Source: Massilia cavernae (GTDB lineage: Bacteria > Pseudomonadota > Gammaproteobacteria > Burkholderiales > Burkholderiaceae_D). Taken from it: a DNA stretch of 43,840 nucleotides. Position 1 is the stretch's first letter; each line of letters begins with the position of its first letter. Position numbers and translations under genes: made by a program. Below, one piece after another: positions 1-8,317 of this stretch. The DNA is taken from the NCBI RefSeq assembly GCF_003590855.1, contig NZ_QYUP01000176.1, forward strand, positions 1-43,840. The letters run 5' to 3'. The notes beneath the pieces were generated by a model. That model had not been told where the DNA came from. It was given only the letters and a program-made list of their open reading frames with translations, and did not search any database.

Positions 1-1
1 G

Positions 2-184
2 GCAATGTATGCCCTGATCCAGGCTGGCGCCGTGATCCGCGTTGCGGCCGGCATGGCGCCGCCGCAGTGGTATGCAGTCGGCCTGGCCGTGTCGGGCGCT
101 TGCTGGAGCCTGTCATTCGCCCTGTTCCTGTTGGTGTACGCGCCTTACCTCTGGCGGCCGCGGATTGACGGGAAGGAAGGCTAG
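2..184 (+). CDS. nnrS: NnrS-family protein, C-terminal fragment
   Basis: Open from the left edge, 60 codons ending in TAG at 182-184. The peptide has the C-terminal two-helix end of NnrS-type membrane proteins: LIQAGAVIRVAAG, a hydrophobic helix, then LFLLVYAPYLWRPRIDGKEG, which matches the usual ...YAPxLxRPRxDGxxG ending. NnrS is a heme- and copper-containing inner-membrane protein linked to NO stress during denitrification. Only the tail is in the window, so length and start are unknown. A nirK-derived remnant follows directly in the same frame. Family assignment rests on the tail only. Confidence 0.7.
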   Translation, partial: AMYALIQAGAVIRVAAGMAPPQWYAVGLAVSGACWSLSFALFLLVYAPYLWRPRIDGKEG

Positions 185-280
185 TCGAACGAGCGTCGTG
201 CCAGGCCGGACGCCGACTCGGGACACTGATGCCGCCCATTTCGCCAGAACCTGCCGTATGCGGGTCTTGTTCGTGTGCCC
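185..280 (+). pseudogene. Remnant of a nirK 3' end with its terminator
   Basis: Bases 206-227 are identical over 22 nt to the last codons of the intact nirK (30614-30635). In the matching frame they encode PDADSGH followed by a stop (TGA at 227-229; TAA in the intact gene). Downstream, a weak hairpin (249-254 with 260-265, then TCTT) stands where the intact nirK has its terminator (30656-30679). No other nirK sequence remains, and the remnant abuts the NnrS stop codon. It looks like a deletion or recombination scar of a lost nirK copy. Confidence 0.6.
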
Positions 281-655
281 GGCATGGGTGCTCACATTAA
301 GGCGCAAGTCCCTGGCCAACCCGGCAAGGGCAGACGTGGCTAATTTCTAATTTCGCCTATTTCAGCTTTGAAGCGCTATCGGAGCGCACACTGATCGGGC
401 AGCGGGTAAAGTACACTGTACGGCAAGCTTGAGCGAATGCCCGGCGCCCTGCACATGAATGGCCTTCCCAAAATCGATCATCAGTGCGATAACTACTGTC
501 GCCACGTGCACAGCTGCGCCAGCTTCAGGCGACTACATGAGCCGCCGTTCGCGGAACCGTAGGTGCGGCGGTGCGGGAGGACGCCGGGGTAACTCCGCGT
601 CCTGCCCGATTTACTGCAGTTCCGGCTTTCACTGCCATTTTTCGAAAGACGCATC
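281..655. other. Intergenic region upstream of crp1, no gene seen
   Basis: About 370 bases between the nirK scar and the first Crp/Fnr gene. Open frames here are short, lack ribosome sites and resemble no family. I find no FNR box and no copy of the YCTTRA-N6-TYAAGG operator. Any crp1 promoter must lie here, but no convincing -35/-10 pair stands out. Confidence 0.4.
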
Positions 656-1336
656 ATGCTCACGTCAAAAATCGACCCGCGCGAATTCCTCAGGCGCCTG
701 CCGCTGTTCGCCGACTTCACGCCCGACGAACTGCAGGACATTGCCGCGGGAACGCAGGAGCTGCACGTACCCCGCGGTAAGACCATCTTCCACCGTGGCG
801 ACGCTTGCCGTGGTTTTCACATCGTCGTTTACGGACAGGTCAAGCTGGGCTTCCTGTCGGCACGGGGCGATGAAAAGATCATCGAGATCGTCGGGCCGGG
901 TTCCAGTTTTGGAGAAGCCCTGATGTTCATGGAAAAGCCCTACATCGTTGGCGCCACGGCGCTGGCCGATACGATGCTGCTGCACATCGCCAAAGAGGCG
1001 GTATTCGAAACCCTGGAGCGCAACCCCGCCTTTGCGCGCCGCATGCTGGCCGGGATGAGCCGGCGCCTGCATGGGCTGATCAAGGATGTGGAGTCTTATT
1101 CGCTGCGCTCCGGCAGCCAGCGCATCGTCGGCTACCTGCTCAAGAACGAACCGGACGGCGACGGCGCGCAGGTCACGCTGGAAGTGAGCAAGAAATTGCT
1201 GGCCTCGCGCCTGAACCTGACGCCCGAGTATTTTTCGCGCGTGCTGCACGATCTGACCGAACAGGGAATGATCGCAGTCCAGGGCAGGCAGGTCACCATC
1301 CTCGACGTCGGACGCTTGCGCACCTACGAGGGCTGA
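656..1336 (+). CDS. Crp/Fnr-family regulator Crp1 (Dnr-like, no Fe-S cysteines)
   Basis: 226 aa. The N-terminal cyclic-nucleotide-binding-like fold covers about residues 15-125 (FHRGDACRGFHIVVYGQVKLG and GPGSSFGEALMF), then a long dimer helix and a winged helix (about 155-225). The recognition helix has E191-x2-S194-R195, the FNR-type pattern that contacts TTGA half sites. The only cysteine is C51, so the FNR iron-sulfur cluster is absent; NO sensing by heme, as in Dnr/NNR proteins, is possible but inferred. It is highly similar along its whole length to Crp2 at 30727-31407 and has the same length. Its 3' end overlaps the convergent membrane-protein gene by 13 bp. The ATG at 656 has only a weak purine-rich ribosome site. 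Confidence 0.88.
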   Translation: MLTSKIDPREFLRRLPLFADFTPDELQDIAAGTQELHVPRGKTIFHRGDACRGFHIVVYGQVKLGFLSARGDEKIIEIVGPGSSFGEALMFMEKPYIVGATALADTMLLHIAKEAVFETLERNPAFARRMLAGMSRRLHGLIKDVESYSLRSGSQRIVGYLLKNEPDGDGAQVTLEVSKKLLASRLNLTPEYFSRVLHDLTEQGMIAVQGRQVTILDVGRLRTYEG

Positions 1337-2595
1337 AACCGCGCCTGTATGCGGCGGCACCGAAGCGCCGCGCTGCCGAGGTCCAGCGCCAGGCGCAAGC
1401 TGGCGATTGCCAGCAATGCCGCGGCTGGCCTGGCCAGCCACAGCGGCCAGTGGACGGCGGCCAGCAGCGCTGCCAGGGCGGCGGCATGCCACCAGAACTG
1501 CCGCCGCCCGCAAGCGTCGGGCAGGATGGCACGGATCGGCGGCACGTCGCCCTTCTTTGCATGCGGATCATGCTGCATGTGGTACCACAACAAGAAGGGA
1601 ACGATTTTATACAGCATGCCGTTGACCGCACCCATCGCGAAGCCGCCGACAAACGTAATGCCAATAAATAGCGCCATGTTCTCGCCGGCGGGCATCAGGT
1701 ACAGCACCGCACTGCCTGCCAGGCATCCCAGCGACAGGCGCCAGTACAGCGTAGTCGCATCAGCCTCCTTGCGCTTGCGCCTGGCGAGCAGCCACGCGCT
1801 CAGCGCGGCAAAGGCGGCCATGGCGGCAGCGGCCGGCATCCCTGCCATGGCTGCGAAATCCGGGGCGCCGATCCAGGCAGCGCTCCAGACAAGCAGCGCC
1901 CCGGCGAGGATCCAGGGCCCATAGCGAGTCACCGGAGGCGGATAGATTTGCGACGACTGGAACATGGGAATGACCTGGAATGCCACGCACACCACCAGCA
2001 TGGCGACCCAGCCGACCAGTCCCCAGGCGGCATGCAGGTCTGCCAGCATTACTACGGGAAGGACCGTGTGCCCGCCAAAGTGAAAGGTCAGCGCAACGCC
2101 AAGCGCCACCGTCGCCACCAGGCCGCCAAGCGCAATGCGCATTCCCCGCACCATGGGAATGGCCGGCCGCGGCGCCGGTGCGGCCAGCGCCTTCGCGATC
2201 GGCATGGCAAAAAGGATAAAGGCGGCCGACAGCAGCAGCGCGGCAGGCAGGAACAGGCTGCTGGCGTTCAGGCCCAAGGCCGCCGATAGCAGCATTGCCC
2301 CCACCGCCAACCCGCCCCAGGCCCCTGCGGCGCTGGTGCGTGATGGCGCGAGCGGCGTGCCGGTGACAACCGGGATCAGCTGCAGCATCGAACCGGCCAT
2401 GGCCATCGACAGGTAGCCCAGCGTGAGGAGGTGGGTGGCGCCAAGCGTGGCGCTGGACCAGCGCGAGGCGAACGCCGCTTCGCCGGCCCATAGCAGCACC
2501 AGGGCCGCCATCAGCGCAAACCAGGGTGCGGTCAGCAGGAAGCGCAATGGCACTCCCGGCGCCGGTGAAAGCGCATATGCAAGCGCCCGTTGCAT
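1324..2595 (-). CDS. Twelve-helix membrane protein of the denitrification cluster (NnrS / heme-copper-oxidase-like)
   Basis: 423 aa with about 12 hydrophobic helices. Histidines fall at helix positions reminiscent of NnrS and heme-copper oxidase subunit I relatives: THLLTLGYLSMAMAG near residue 75, HFGGH and DLHAAWGL near 175-190, and YKIVPFLLWYHMQ near 325. Its ATG overlaps the stop of the preceding DUF2249 gene (ATGA, 2592-2597 region), so the two are probably translationally coupled. It is the last gene of the minus-strand norB-DUF2249-nsrR-sirB-DUF2249 run. A role in NO or copper/heme handling is inferred from context; the function of this family is not established. Convergent 13-bp overlap with crp1. 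Confidence 0.7.
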   Translation of the reverse strand: MQRALAYALSPAPGVPLRFLLTAPWFALMAALVLLWAGEAAFASRWSSATLGATHLLTLGYLSMAMAGSMLQLIPVVTGTPLAPSRTSAAGAWGGLAVGAMLLSAALGLNASSLFLPAALLLSAAFILFAMPIAKALAAPAPRPAIPMVRGMRIALGGLVATVALGVALTFHFGGHTVLPVVMLADLHAAWGLVGWVAMLVVCVAFQVIPMFQSSQIYPPPVTRYGPWILAGALLVWSAAWIGAPDFAAMAGMPAAAAMAAFAALSAWLLARRKRKEADATTLYWRLSLGCLAGSAVLYLMPAGENMALFIGITFVGGFAMGAVNGMLYKIVPFLLWYHMQHDPHAKKGDVPPIRAILPDACGRRQFWWHAAALAALLAAVHWPLWLARPAAALLAIASLRLALDLGSAALRCRRIQARFQPS

Positions 2596-2831
2596 CAGCT
2601 CTCCTGGATGACGACCTGGTACAAGCCGGGCTCCGGCTCGGTGCAGTGCCAGCTGTAGCCATTGCGCTCCAGCATGCGGAACAGCGGATGTGGCTCACGT
2701 TCGATCATCATGCGTATCTGCTGCCCGGTTTTCAGGCTTGCCAGCGCGTCGAGTACGCGCTCCATAGGCTCGGGCGGGAACAGGCCGCGCAGGTCAAGGA
2801 ATACTTCAGGGAGGTCGGTTGACTGTGACAT
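2595..2831 (-). CDS. DUF2249 domain protein (small)
   Basis: 78 aa. The TusA-like two-layer pattern is clear: VFLDLRGLFPPEPMERVLDALASLKTGQQIRMMIEREPHPLF, then ...GYSWHCTEPEPGLYQVVI. This is the DUF2249 signature (LDxRxLxPPEP...L..L..G..l...hdxdPxpL). Such proteins recur with Nor, hemerythrin and NnrS genes; their biochemical role is unknown. It lies 7 bp after the sirB-like gene and overlaps the next gene by ATGA. It is only distantly related to the other two DUF2249 proteins in this window (3696-3959 and 31459-31722). Confidence 0.75.
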   Translation of the reverse strand: MSQSTDLPEVFLDLRGLFPPEPMERVLDALASLKTGQQIRMMIEREPHPLFRMLERNGYSWHCTEPEPGLYQVVIQES

Positions 2832-2838
2832 GGCGTTT

Positions 2839-3219
2839 TCAAAGGAAGAACAGGGGATTTTTCGTCATGGCCGTGGCGCCGATGTAGGCGAAGCAGCCGA
2901 GCGCGGCGATGAAGGCGCCTGCCCGCACCAGACGCGTCTTGCCATGCTTGAGGGCGACAGATCCAAGCAGGATATAGGCGACCAGGGCTACCACCTTTGC
3001 CCCAAGCCAGGGGCTGGACACTGGCGACTGGCCGCTCCACCACGCCAGCGCAATGGCCGTGGTCAGCAACAGCGAATCGACCAGGTGCGGCATGCTGCGC
3101 ACCCACGCGCGCTGGAGCATCGACGAGGCGGCCAGCATCCACATTCCTCGTATCAGGAAGAAGGTGCCGCTGATGGCAGCCAGCGTCATGTGTGCATGTT
3201 TAAGCATGAGGTAGGACAT
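2839..3219 (-). CDS. SirB-family membrane protein
   Basis: 126 aa from the ATG at 3217-3219 (MSYLMLKHAHMTLAAISGTFFLIRG). Four hydrophobic helices, with the SirB2-type features HxxxAxxSxxxFxxRG at the start, a PHxxDxxLL motif (MPHLVDSLLL) in the middle and GxxAxxHGKTRLVR later. An upstream in-frame extension is possible but reads through nsrR coding sequence and looks unlike protein. The start lies inside the 3' end of nsrR (20-bp overlap), so it is in the same transcript. SirB proteins have no settled biochemical function; association with NsrR/Nor genes is the only clue here. Confidence 0.75.
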   Translation of the reverse strand: MSYLMLKHAHMTLAAISGTFFLIRGMWMLAASSMLQRAWVRSMPHLVDSLLLTTAIALAWWSGQSPVSSPWLGAKVVALVAYILLGSVALKHGKTRLVRAGAFIAALGCFAYIGATAMTKNPLFFL

Positions 3220-3676
3220 ATGTACGATCCATCGTCGTTGTGAAAGGCTGGCAACCGAGCTTGCCTTGGCCCGGTGGAAACGCGAGCAGGGTCGACAAGG
3301 GGACGCGGTCGAGCCGGTCGAGGAAGGCACTGGTCGCTTCAGTGAGCAGGCGTTTGAGCACGCAGCGGCCCGCCAGCACGCAGCTGCTATCCCGCTCGGA
3401 AAAGCATTCGACCATCTGGAAATCGGGTTCGGTCATACGGATGACTGTACCGAGCATGATCTGCTCGGGGGCGCGTGCCAACTGGATGCCGCCTGCACGG
3501 CCGCGCAGCGTACTTAATACGCCGAGCGTACCGAGGTGGTAGACAATCTTGCTCAAGTGGTTATGCGAGATACCGTGAACGGTGGCGATTTCGCGAATGG
3601 TGATCGTCTTGCCGGGGTAAGTCCCCAAATGCATGAGCACCCGCAGTGCGTAGTCGGTGTAGTCGGTCAGGCGCAT
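3200..3676 (-). CDS. nsrR: NO-sensing Rrf2-family repressor NsrR
   Basis: 158 aa, the usual NsrR length. The winged helix is N-terminal (MRLTDYTDYALRVLMHL, then HGISHNHLSKIVYHLGTLG and RGRAGGIQLARAP). The cluster ligands are C91-x7-C99-x5-C105 (MVECF...SSC...GRC), the three-cysteine pattern of NsrR rather than IscR. In known NsrR proteins the [Fe-S] cluster reacts with NO and the repressor leaves its operator at NO-detoxifying genes. It sits downstream of norB and DUF2249, so feedback control of this cluster is expected. A GGAG ribosome site precedes the ATG. Overlaps the sirB-like gene by 20 bp. Confidence 0.92.
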   Translation of the reverse strand: MRLTDYTDYALRVLMHLGTYPGKTITIREIATVHGISHNHLSKIVYHLGTLGVLSTLRGRAGGIQLARAPEQIMLGTVIRMTEPDFQMVECFSERDSSCVLAGRCVLKRLLTEATSAFLDRLDRVPLSTLLAFPPGQGKLGCQPFTTTMDRTYVLPHA

Positions 3677-3695
3677 GTCGATCTCCGGACCAGTC

Positions 3696-3959
3696 TTAGC
3701 TTACAACCTTGAAATCAAGGATGATTTCACCGGGGTCACGGGCCACGTAGACAAGCTCCAGACGCGGGCCGAAGTGCTGGGCCAGTTGCTGCAGCAGCGG
3801 CAGCGGATCGTGATCATTGTAGAAGCGCATGGTTTCGCCCGCGGTCAGCGCGCTGAGTGCGCCGAAGATGGCAGCATGCCGGAAGCGCCGGGCGACGCCG
3901 CGGGCGTCGAAGTAGTATACCCCGCCATCGGCGTTGGGGGAGGAGCAATCGTGGGACAT
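3696..3959 (-). CDS. DUF2249 domain protein next to norB (paralogue A)
   Basis: 87 aa. YFDARGVARRFRHAAIFGAL, then LTAGETMRFYNDHDPLPLLQQL and FGPRLELVYVARDPGEIILDF: a DUF2249 domain with the conserved DHDPLPLL loop. It is about three-quarters identical to the protein at 31459-31722, which sits beside Crp2, and shares its MSHDCS start. GGAG lies 7 nt before the ATG. It is between norB and nsrR, separated from norB by a hairpin. Function unknown; consistently found with NO reductase genes. Confidence 0.8.
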   Translation of the reverse strand: MSHDCSSPNADGGVYYFDARGVARRFRHAAIFGALSALTAGETMRFYNDHDPLPLLQQLAQHFGPRLELVYVARDPGEIILDFKVVS

Positions 3960-3987
3960 GGTTGGTCTCCAAAGTGCGGTGAATAAA

Positions 3988-4016
3988 TGCCGGCTGCGCC
4001 ATCGGCACAGCCGGCA
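3988..4016. terminator. Hairpin between norB and the DUF2249-nsrR genes
   Basis: Perfect 9-bp inverted repeat TGCCGGCTG/CAGCCGGCA with an 11-nt loop, 12 bp downstream of the norB stop codon. On the minus strand it is followed by TTTATT, so it may be a leaky terminator or a processing/stability hairpin that lets norB exceed its downstream genes. Confidence 0.6.
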
Positions 4017-4028
4017 ACAGTGCAGGAC

Positions 4029-6305
4029 TTACTTGGCGCCTGCCAGCGAGCTAGCGGCGGCTTTGCGTTCAGCCCGGTTCTGGAACACGAGGCGCCACAT
4101 GAACAGGATCAGGAACGCGACGCCGATCGAGAACACGATGTCACCCGGCACGCGCAGCCAGACCATGGTTTCCATGAAGGGCGAGTGAACCACTTCCGGC
4201 GAGCGGGCGAACCAGACACCGCGGGTGATGCTGGCCCATGCCTGGTAGATGCCTGCAGGCAGGAGCGACATGAACACCATCATGGACAGGCCGAGATTGA
4301 GCATCCAGAACATCGGACGCAGGGCGGCATCGGACCATGCCAGCCGGCTGGTCAGGCCGCGCAGGCAGAACAGCATCAGGCCGATACCCAGCATGCCATA
4401 CACGCCGAACAGCGCCGCGTGGCCGTGGGCAGCAGTCATGTTCATGCCCTGCATGTAGTACAGCGCGATCGGAGTGTTGATCGCAAAGCCCAGCAGGCCG
4501 GCGCCGACGGTGTTCCAGAAACCAACCGCGATGAAGCAGAGGATCGCCCACTTGTAGTTCTGTACCCAAGGCGCCGCTTGCGAACGCTTGTAGTTGCGGT
4601 AGGCTTCGATGCCAATGATCGACAGCGGTACCACTTCCAGCGCCGAGAACATGGAACCGATCGCAATGACCGAAGTCGGCGTACCCGTGAAGTACAGATG
4701 GTGCAGCGTGCCCAGGATGCCGCCGAACAGGAACACGATCGTTTCCAGCACGATGGCGCTGTTGGCCGAAGCGGCGCGGATCAGACCGAGGCGGGTGAAC
4801 AGCAGTGCGATGACGGCGGTAGCGAATACTTCGAAGAAGCCTTCCACCCACAGGTGGACTAGCCACCAGCGCCAGTATTCAACCATCGAATAGTGGGTGT
4901 GCTTGCCCCAGGTCAGTGAGGTGGCATAGAAGCCGCCGATGCACACCGCAGCCAGGAACACCATGGCGATCAGGCCGCGGCTTTCCGAAGGCTTCCTAAG
5001 CGCCGGCCACAGTCCGCGGCCGAGCAAGGTGGCCCAGAACAGCAGGCCGACGAACAGCAGGATCTGCCACACGCGGCCCATGCTGGTAAATTCCAGGCCC
5101 TGGTTGCCGATCCAGAATGCGAAGTCGGTGCCCTGCTTCTGCAGGGTGCCCAGCCAGCCGAATACGGTCGAACCGGCCACGATGAACAGCAGCGCGTAGA
5201 ACAGCACATTCACGCCGAGCGCCTGGTATTTCGGCTCGTGGCCGGAAATGGCAGGGGCGATGTACAGGCCGGTGGCCAGCCAGGCGGTCGCAATCCACAG
5301 CACCGCGAACTGGGTATGGATGGTGCGACTGACGGTAAATGGCAAGATGTCGGCCAGCGGATATCCGAAGAAGCTCGTGCCTTCCACCGCATAGTGGGCG
5401 GTAATCACGCCCATGCCCACTTGCGCCAGGATCAGGGCCGCCACCACGAAGAAGTACTTGCGCGTGGCTTTCATCGACGCGGTCGGCTTGAGATCGAACA
5501 GGGGATCGTTCTTTGGCGGGACCGGATCTTCCTCTTCCTTGTGCGTCGAGTGGAAGAAGACCATGCCGGCGATCGCGCCAATCATCAGGATGACGCTGGC
5601 AATCGACCAGATGCCCGCGCCTGCGGTCGGCGTGTTGCCGACGAGCGGTTCGTGCGGCCAGTTGCTGGTATAGGACAGGCCGGTCTCATTCGGACGGTCG
5701 GCCGCGGCGGCCCACGAGGTCCAGAAGAAGAAACCTGTCAGCGACTTGCGGTCATTCGCGTCCGGCAGGGCGTTGGGCGTCATGGCGTACTGTTCGCGCA
5801 GCGCGTCGAGGGCGCTGGCGTTGCCGAACAGGTCGTCGAAATGGCGCGCGGTGCGGCGAACCGCTTCGGCGCGAATCGGCGAGAGCACCAGCGCGTCGGC
5901 CTTGGCGTCATAGGTATTGTTGCGCAGCTCGGTCTTCACCAAGGCGTCGATGCGCGCCTTGGAACCGGCGTCGAGCTCCGCGTAGGCGCTCTTGTGATCG
6001 CGCTCGGCGAACAGGTCTTGCAAGGCGAGTGCCTCGCGATGCAGCCAGTCGGCCGACCAGTCGGGGGCAAGGTAGCTGCCGTGGCCCCAGACGGTGCCGA
6101 GCTGCTGGCCGCCGGCTGAGAGCCAGGCCTGCTGGCCATGCTGAACATGGTCTTTGGAGAATAGTACCTCTCCGTTGGTGCTGCGTACCTGCATCGGGAT
6201 CGGCGGCGCCTCCAGGTAGATTTCGCGGCCGACCCAGAGCAGGACGGCGAACGAAAGTACGCAGATGACAGCCAGCCATGTCCATAGTTTGCGCGTGGCG
6301 TGCAT
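4029..6305 (-). CDS. norB: Quinol-dependent nitric oxide reductase (qNOR)
   Basis: 758 aa from the ATG at 6303-6305, which has AAGGAAA about 7 nt upstream; the longer open frame to 6530 runs through the promoter region. It reduces 2 NO to N2O at the inner membrane with quinol as donor. The first helix is followed by a soluble periplasmic domain (about 30-230) without a CxxCH heme site. This is the qNOR fused form, with no separate NorC needed. The 14-helix catalytic part keeps the heme-copper-oxidase ligands: HTQFAVLW, WRWWLVHLWVEGFFEVF (His plus the Glu of the non-heme iron region), GTLHHLYFTG and TAAHGHAALFGVYG. It heads the minus-strand cluster with DUF2249 and nsrR. Confidence 0.95.
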   Translation of the reverse strand: MHATRKLWTWLAVICVLSFAVLLWVGREIYLEAPPIPMQVRSTNGEVLFSKDHVQHGQQAWLSAGGQQLGTVWGHGSYLAPDWSADWLHREALALQDLFAERDHKSAYAELDAGSKARIDALVKTELRNNTYDAKADALVLSPIRAEAVRRTARHFDDLFGNASALDALREQYAMTPNALPDANDRKSLTGFFFWTSWAAAADRPNETGLSYTSNWPHEPLVGNTPTAGAGIWSIASVILMIGAIAGMVFFHSTHKEEEDPVPPKNDPLFDLKPTASMKATRKYFFVVAALILAQVGMGVITAHYAVEGTSFFGYPLADILPFTVSRTIHTQFAVLWIATAWLATGLYIAPAISGHEPKYQALGVNVLFYALLFIVAGSTVFGWLGTLQKQGTDFAFWIGNQGLEFTSMGRVWQILLFVGLLFWATLLGRGLWPALRKPSESRGLIAMVFLAAVCIGGFYATSLTWGKHTHYSMVEYWRWWLVHLWVEGFFEVFATAVIALLFTRLGLIRAASANSAIVLETIVFLFGGILGTLHHLYFTGTPTSVIAIGSMFSALEVVPLSIIGIEAYRNYKRSQAAPWVQNYKWAILCFIAVGFWNTVGAGLLGFAINTPIALYYMQGMNMTAAHGHAALFGVYGMLGIGLMLFCLRGLTSRLAWSDAALRPMFWMLNLGLSMMVFMSLLPAGIYQAWASITRGVWFARSPEVVHSPFMETMVWLRVPGDIVFSIGVAFLILFMWRLVFQNRAERKAAASSLAGAK

Positions 6306-6388
6306 GACGGTTTCCTTATTGATGTTGTGAAGATAAAACAGGTGGAGCTGGAAGATCCATCTTGTTGGTTTGGTTATAAGCTGCAGAA

Positions 6389-6412
6389 AAAATGCATGTT
6401 TAAAATGATGCT
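6389..6412 (-). promoter_or_regulatory. Possible NsrR-type operator upstream of norB
   Basis: AT-rich imperfect inverted repeat (AAAATGCATGT... AAAATGATGC) resembling the NsrR pattern of two ATGCATTT-like half sites around a short centre, about 85 bp upstream of the norB ATG. The second half lacks one base of the usual pattern. It is suggested by the nsrR gene in the same cluster; the match is weak. Confidence 0.35.
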
Positions 6413-6418
6413 GATCAG
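6405..6418 (-). promoter_or_regulatory. Weak FNR/Dnr-like box upstream of norB
   Basis: Minus strand reads CTGATCAGCATCAT, two mismatches from TTGAT-N4-ATCAA, 100 bp from the norB start. It overlaps the possible NsrR site, an arrangement that would let a repressor block an activator. Weak on its own. Confidence 0.35.
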
Positions 6419-6530
6419 TTTTGGCCGGGTCCTTAGAGAATCGAACATACAAGGGATGCTGCCGGCAGCAGGAAGAGACCAGAACTGACCAGCACGGGGC
6501 GATGTTATCCGGCGGCGCAGCAAGCTGCAC

Positions 6531-6544
6531 ATGATGCAGATCAA
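6531..6544 (-). promoter_or_regulatory. FNR/Dnr box in the norB-hemN divergent region
   Basis: Minus strand TTGATCTGCATCAT, one mismatch from TTGAT-N4-ATCAA. It lies 226 bp before norB and about 150 bp before hemN, so which gene it serves is unclear; both are typical anaerobic targets. Confidence 0.6.
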
Positions 6545-6692
6545 GTTTTGCCGAATAGCCCAGTTATGCGCAAAAATATTTCGTGAGAGCGTGTTTGTTA
6601 TTGCAGCGTGCCGGGCAGGCCGATAACATGAATCTGAGATACCTGTTAAAACTGCCGGCGAAGCCGGCCGACCGACCCTATGGAGAACACAA

Positions 6693-8135
6693 TTGAGTGA
6701 CACCACCCTGGCAACCGGCCAAGCCGGCGCGACCCCGCCTGCCGTCCACTTCGATGCCCAACTGATCGCCAAAATGAGCCAGCAGGGGCCCCGCTACACC
6801 TCCTACCCTACAGCCGACCGCTTTCGCGCTGGGTATGGCCACGCCGAGTATGCCGCGGTGGTGGCCGGCCTGGGCCAGCAAAAGGCGCGCCTGCCGCTCT
6901 CGCTCTATCTGCACATCCCATTTTGCGAATCGCTGTGCTACTACTGCGCATGCAACAAGATCATCACCAAAGAGCACGAGAAGGCCGCCATCTACCTCGG
7001 CTACCTGATGCGCGAGATCGACATGCAGGCCGCTCTTCTGGGAAGCGGGCAGCGCGTGGAACAGCTGCACCTTGGCGGCGGTACCCCCACCTACCTGTCC
7101 GATGCCCAGATGGCGCAGCTGATGGCGCACCTGCGCAGCCGCTTCACGTTTGCCGGCGACGACAGCGGCGAGTATTCGATCGAGATCGATCCGCGCACAG
7201 TGGACCCGGAGCGAATCCGCTCGCTGCGCCGCCAGGGATTCAACCGGGTCAGCCTCGGCGTACAGGATTTCGACCCCGAAGTGCAGAAAGCGGTCAACCG
7301 CATCCAGCCCGACGCGCTCACGCTCGACGCCATCACCGCCGCCAGGGACGCGGGCTTCCGCTCCATCAGCATCGACCTGATTTACGGCCTGCCCAAGCAA
7401 AGCCTCAAGACGATCGGCGAGACGCTGGCCAAGGTGGTGGCGGCCAGCCCGGACCGCATTTCGATCTACAACTACGCTCACATGCCGCAGCTGTTCAAGT
7501 CGCAGCGCCTGATCGTGGATGCGGACCTGCCGTCGGACCAGGACAAGCTGGCGATGCTGGGCCTGTGCATCGAGCGCCTGACCGCCGCCGGCTACGTGTA
7601 CATCGGGATGGATCATTTCGCCAAGCCGGACGACGAACTGGCGGTCGCCCAGCGCAGCGGGCAGCTGCACCGCAACTTCCAGGGTTATTCGACGCATGCG
7701 GACACCGACATGGTGTCGTGCGGCGTATCGGCCATCAGCGCCGTGGGTGACTCGTACTGCCAGAACGAAAAATCGCTGGAGCGTTACTACGCTGGCCTGG
7801 ACGCCGGCCACCTGCCGGTAGCGCGCGGCATCGAACTGACGCCCGACGACGTGATCCGGCGCGATGTGATCGGGCGCCTGATGTGCGACTTCAGCCTGAG
7901 TGTATGCTCGGTGGAGCGGTCGCACGGCATCGAGTTCGATGCCTATTTCGCCAGCGAACTGGCGCGCCTGCGCGAGTTCGAGCGCGATGGCCTGCTGGAG
8001 CTGTCGCCGTCGTCGCTGACAGTCACGCCGAAAGGCCGACTGCTGGTGCGCAACCTGTGCATGGTGTTCGATAAATACTTCGGCACACCGAGCGACATTC
8101 CCTTGCAGCGCATGCGCTACTCGAAAACCATCTGA
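6693..8135 (+). CDS. hemN: Oxygen-independent coproporphyrinogen III oxidase
   Basis: 480 aa radical-SAM enzyme that converts coproporphyrinogen III to protoporphyrinogen IX without O2, supplying heme for NorB and the cytochromes. The [4Fe-4S] ligands are intact: C78-x3-C82-x2-C85 (PFCESLCYYCACNK). The SAM-binding LGGGTPTYL, the GVQDF and IYGLP motifs, and the C-terminal HemN domain (GYSTHADTD...GVSAI...SYCQN) all follow. The first codon is TTG at 6693 with GGAG about 8 nt upstream; an ATG at 6680 is out of frame. It has a divergent promoter region with norB. A paralogue without these cysteines is at 32447-33766. Confidence 0.93.
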   Translation: MSDTTLATGQAGATPPAVHFDAQLIAKMSQQGPRYTSYPTADRFRAGYGHAEYAAVVAGLGQQKARLPLSLYLHIPFCESLCYYCACNKIITKEHEKAAIYLGYLMREIDMQAALLGSGQRVEQLHLGGGTPTYLSDAQMAQLMAHLRSRFTFAGDDSGEYSIEIDPRTVDPERIRSLRRQGFNRVSLGVQDFDPEVQKAVNRIQPDALTLDAITAARDAGFRSISIDLIYGLPKQSLKTIGETLAKVVAASPDRISIYNYAHMPQLFKSQRLIVDADLPSDQDKLAMLGLCIERLTAAGYVYIGMDHFAKPDDELAVAQRSGQLHRNFQGYSTHADTDMVSCGVSAISAVGDSYCQNEKSLERYYAGLDAGHLPVARGIELTPDDVIRRDVIGRLMCDFSLSVCSVERSHGIEFDAYFASELARLREFERDGLLELSPSSLTVTPKGRLLVRNLCMVFDKYFGTPSDIPLQRMRYSKTI

Positions 8136-8205
8136 GGCGCAGCACGCGCCATTGGGCTCCCGCAAGGGGCGGATGATGGCGCGGCGTCCAGGCGGCGCAG
8201 CCCTT

Positions 8206-8223
8206 CCTTAAAGCAGTTCAAGG
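8206..8223 (+). promoter_or_regulatory. 18-bp palindromic operator upstream of cytochrome c
   Basis: CCTTAAAGCAGTTCAAGG, identical in all 18 bases to the site at 32283-32300 and one mismatch from the reverse complement of the ipdC site (13631-13648). The best -10 candidate is TACAAT at 8273-8278, which puts the operator centre about 71 bp upstream of the expected start, a class I activator distance. Confidence 0.6.
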
Positions 8224-8317
8224 ATTTGCGCAGCCGGTGCCGCGCCTGCTTCCTGCGCGGGCAGGTCCGCTCTACAATTGTTTGGCCGAGTTTGCGGCCA
8301 TTTTTTTGGAGATGTAT

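Noticed and set aside
459..923. Open frame overlapping the crp1 start
   Set aside because: Out of frame with crp1, Arg/Ser/Cys-rich, no ribosome site or family resemblance.
3707..3720. CCTTGAAATCAAGG palindrome, resembling the 18-bp operator
   Set aside because: Its spacer is 2 rather than 6 bases, and it lies inside the 3' end of a DUF2249 coding sequence.
6678..8165. Long open frame on the strand opposite hemN (495 codons)
   Set aside because: Mirror of a high-GC gene; Arg/Ala/His/Gln-rich composition, no ribosome site, and hemN is certain on the other strand.
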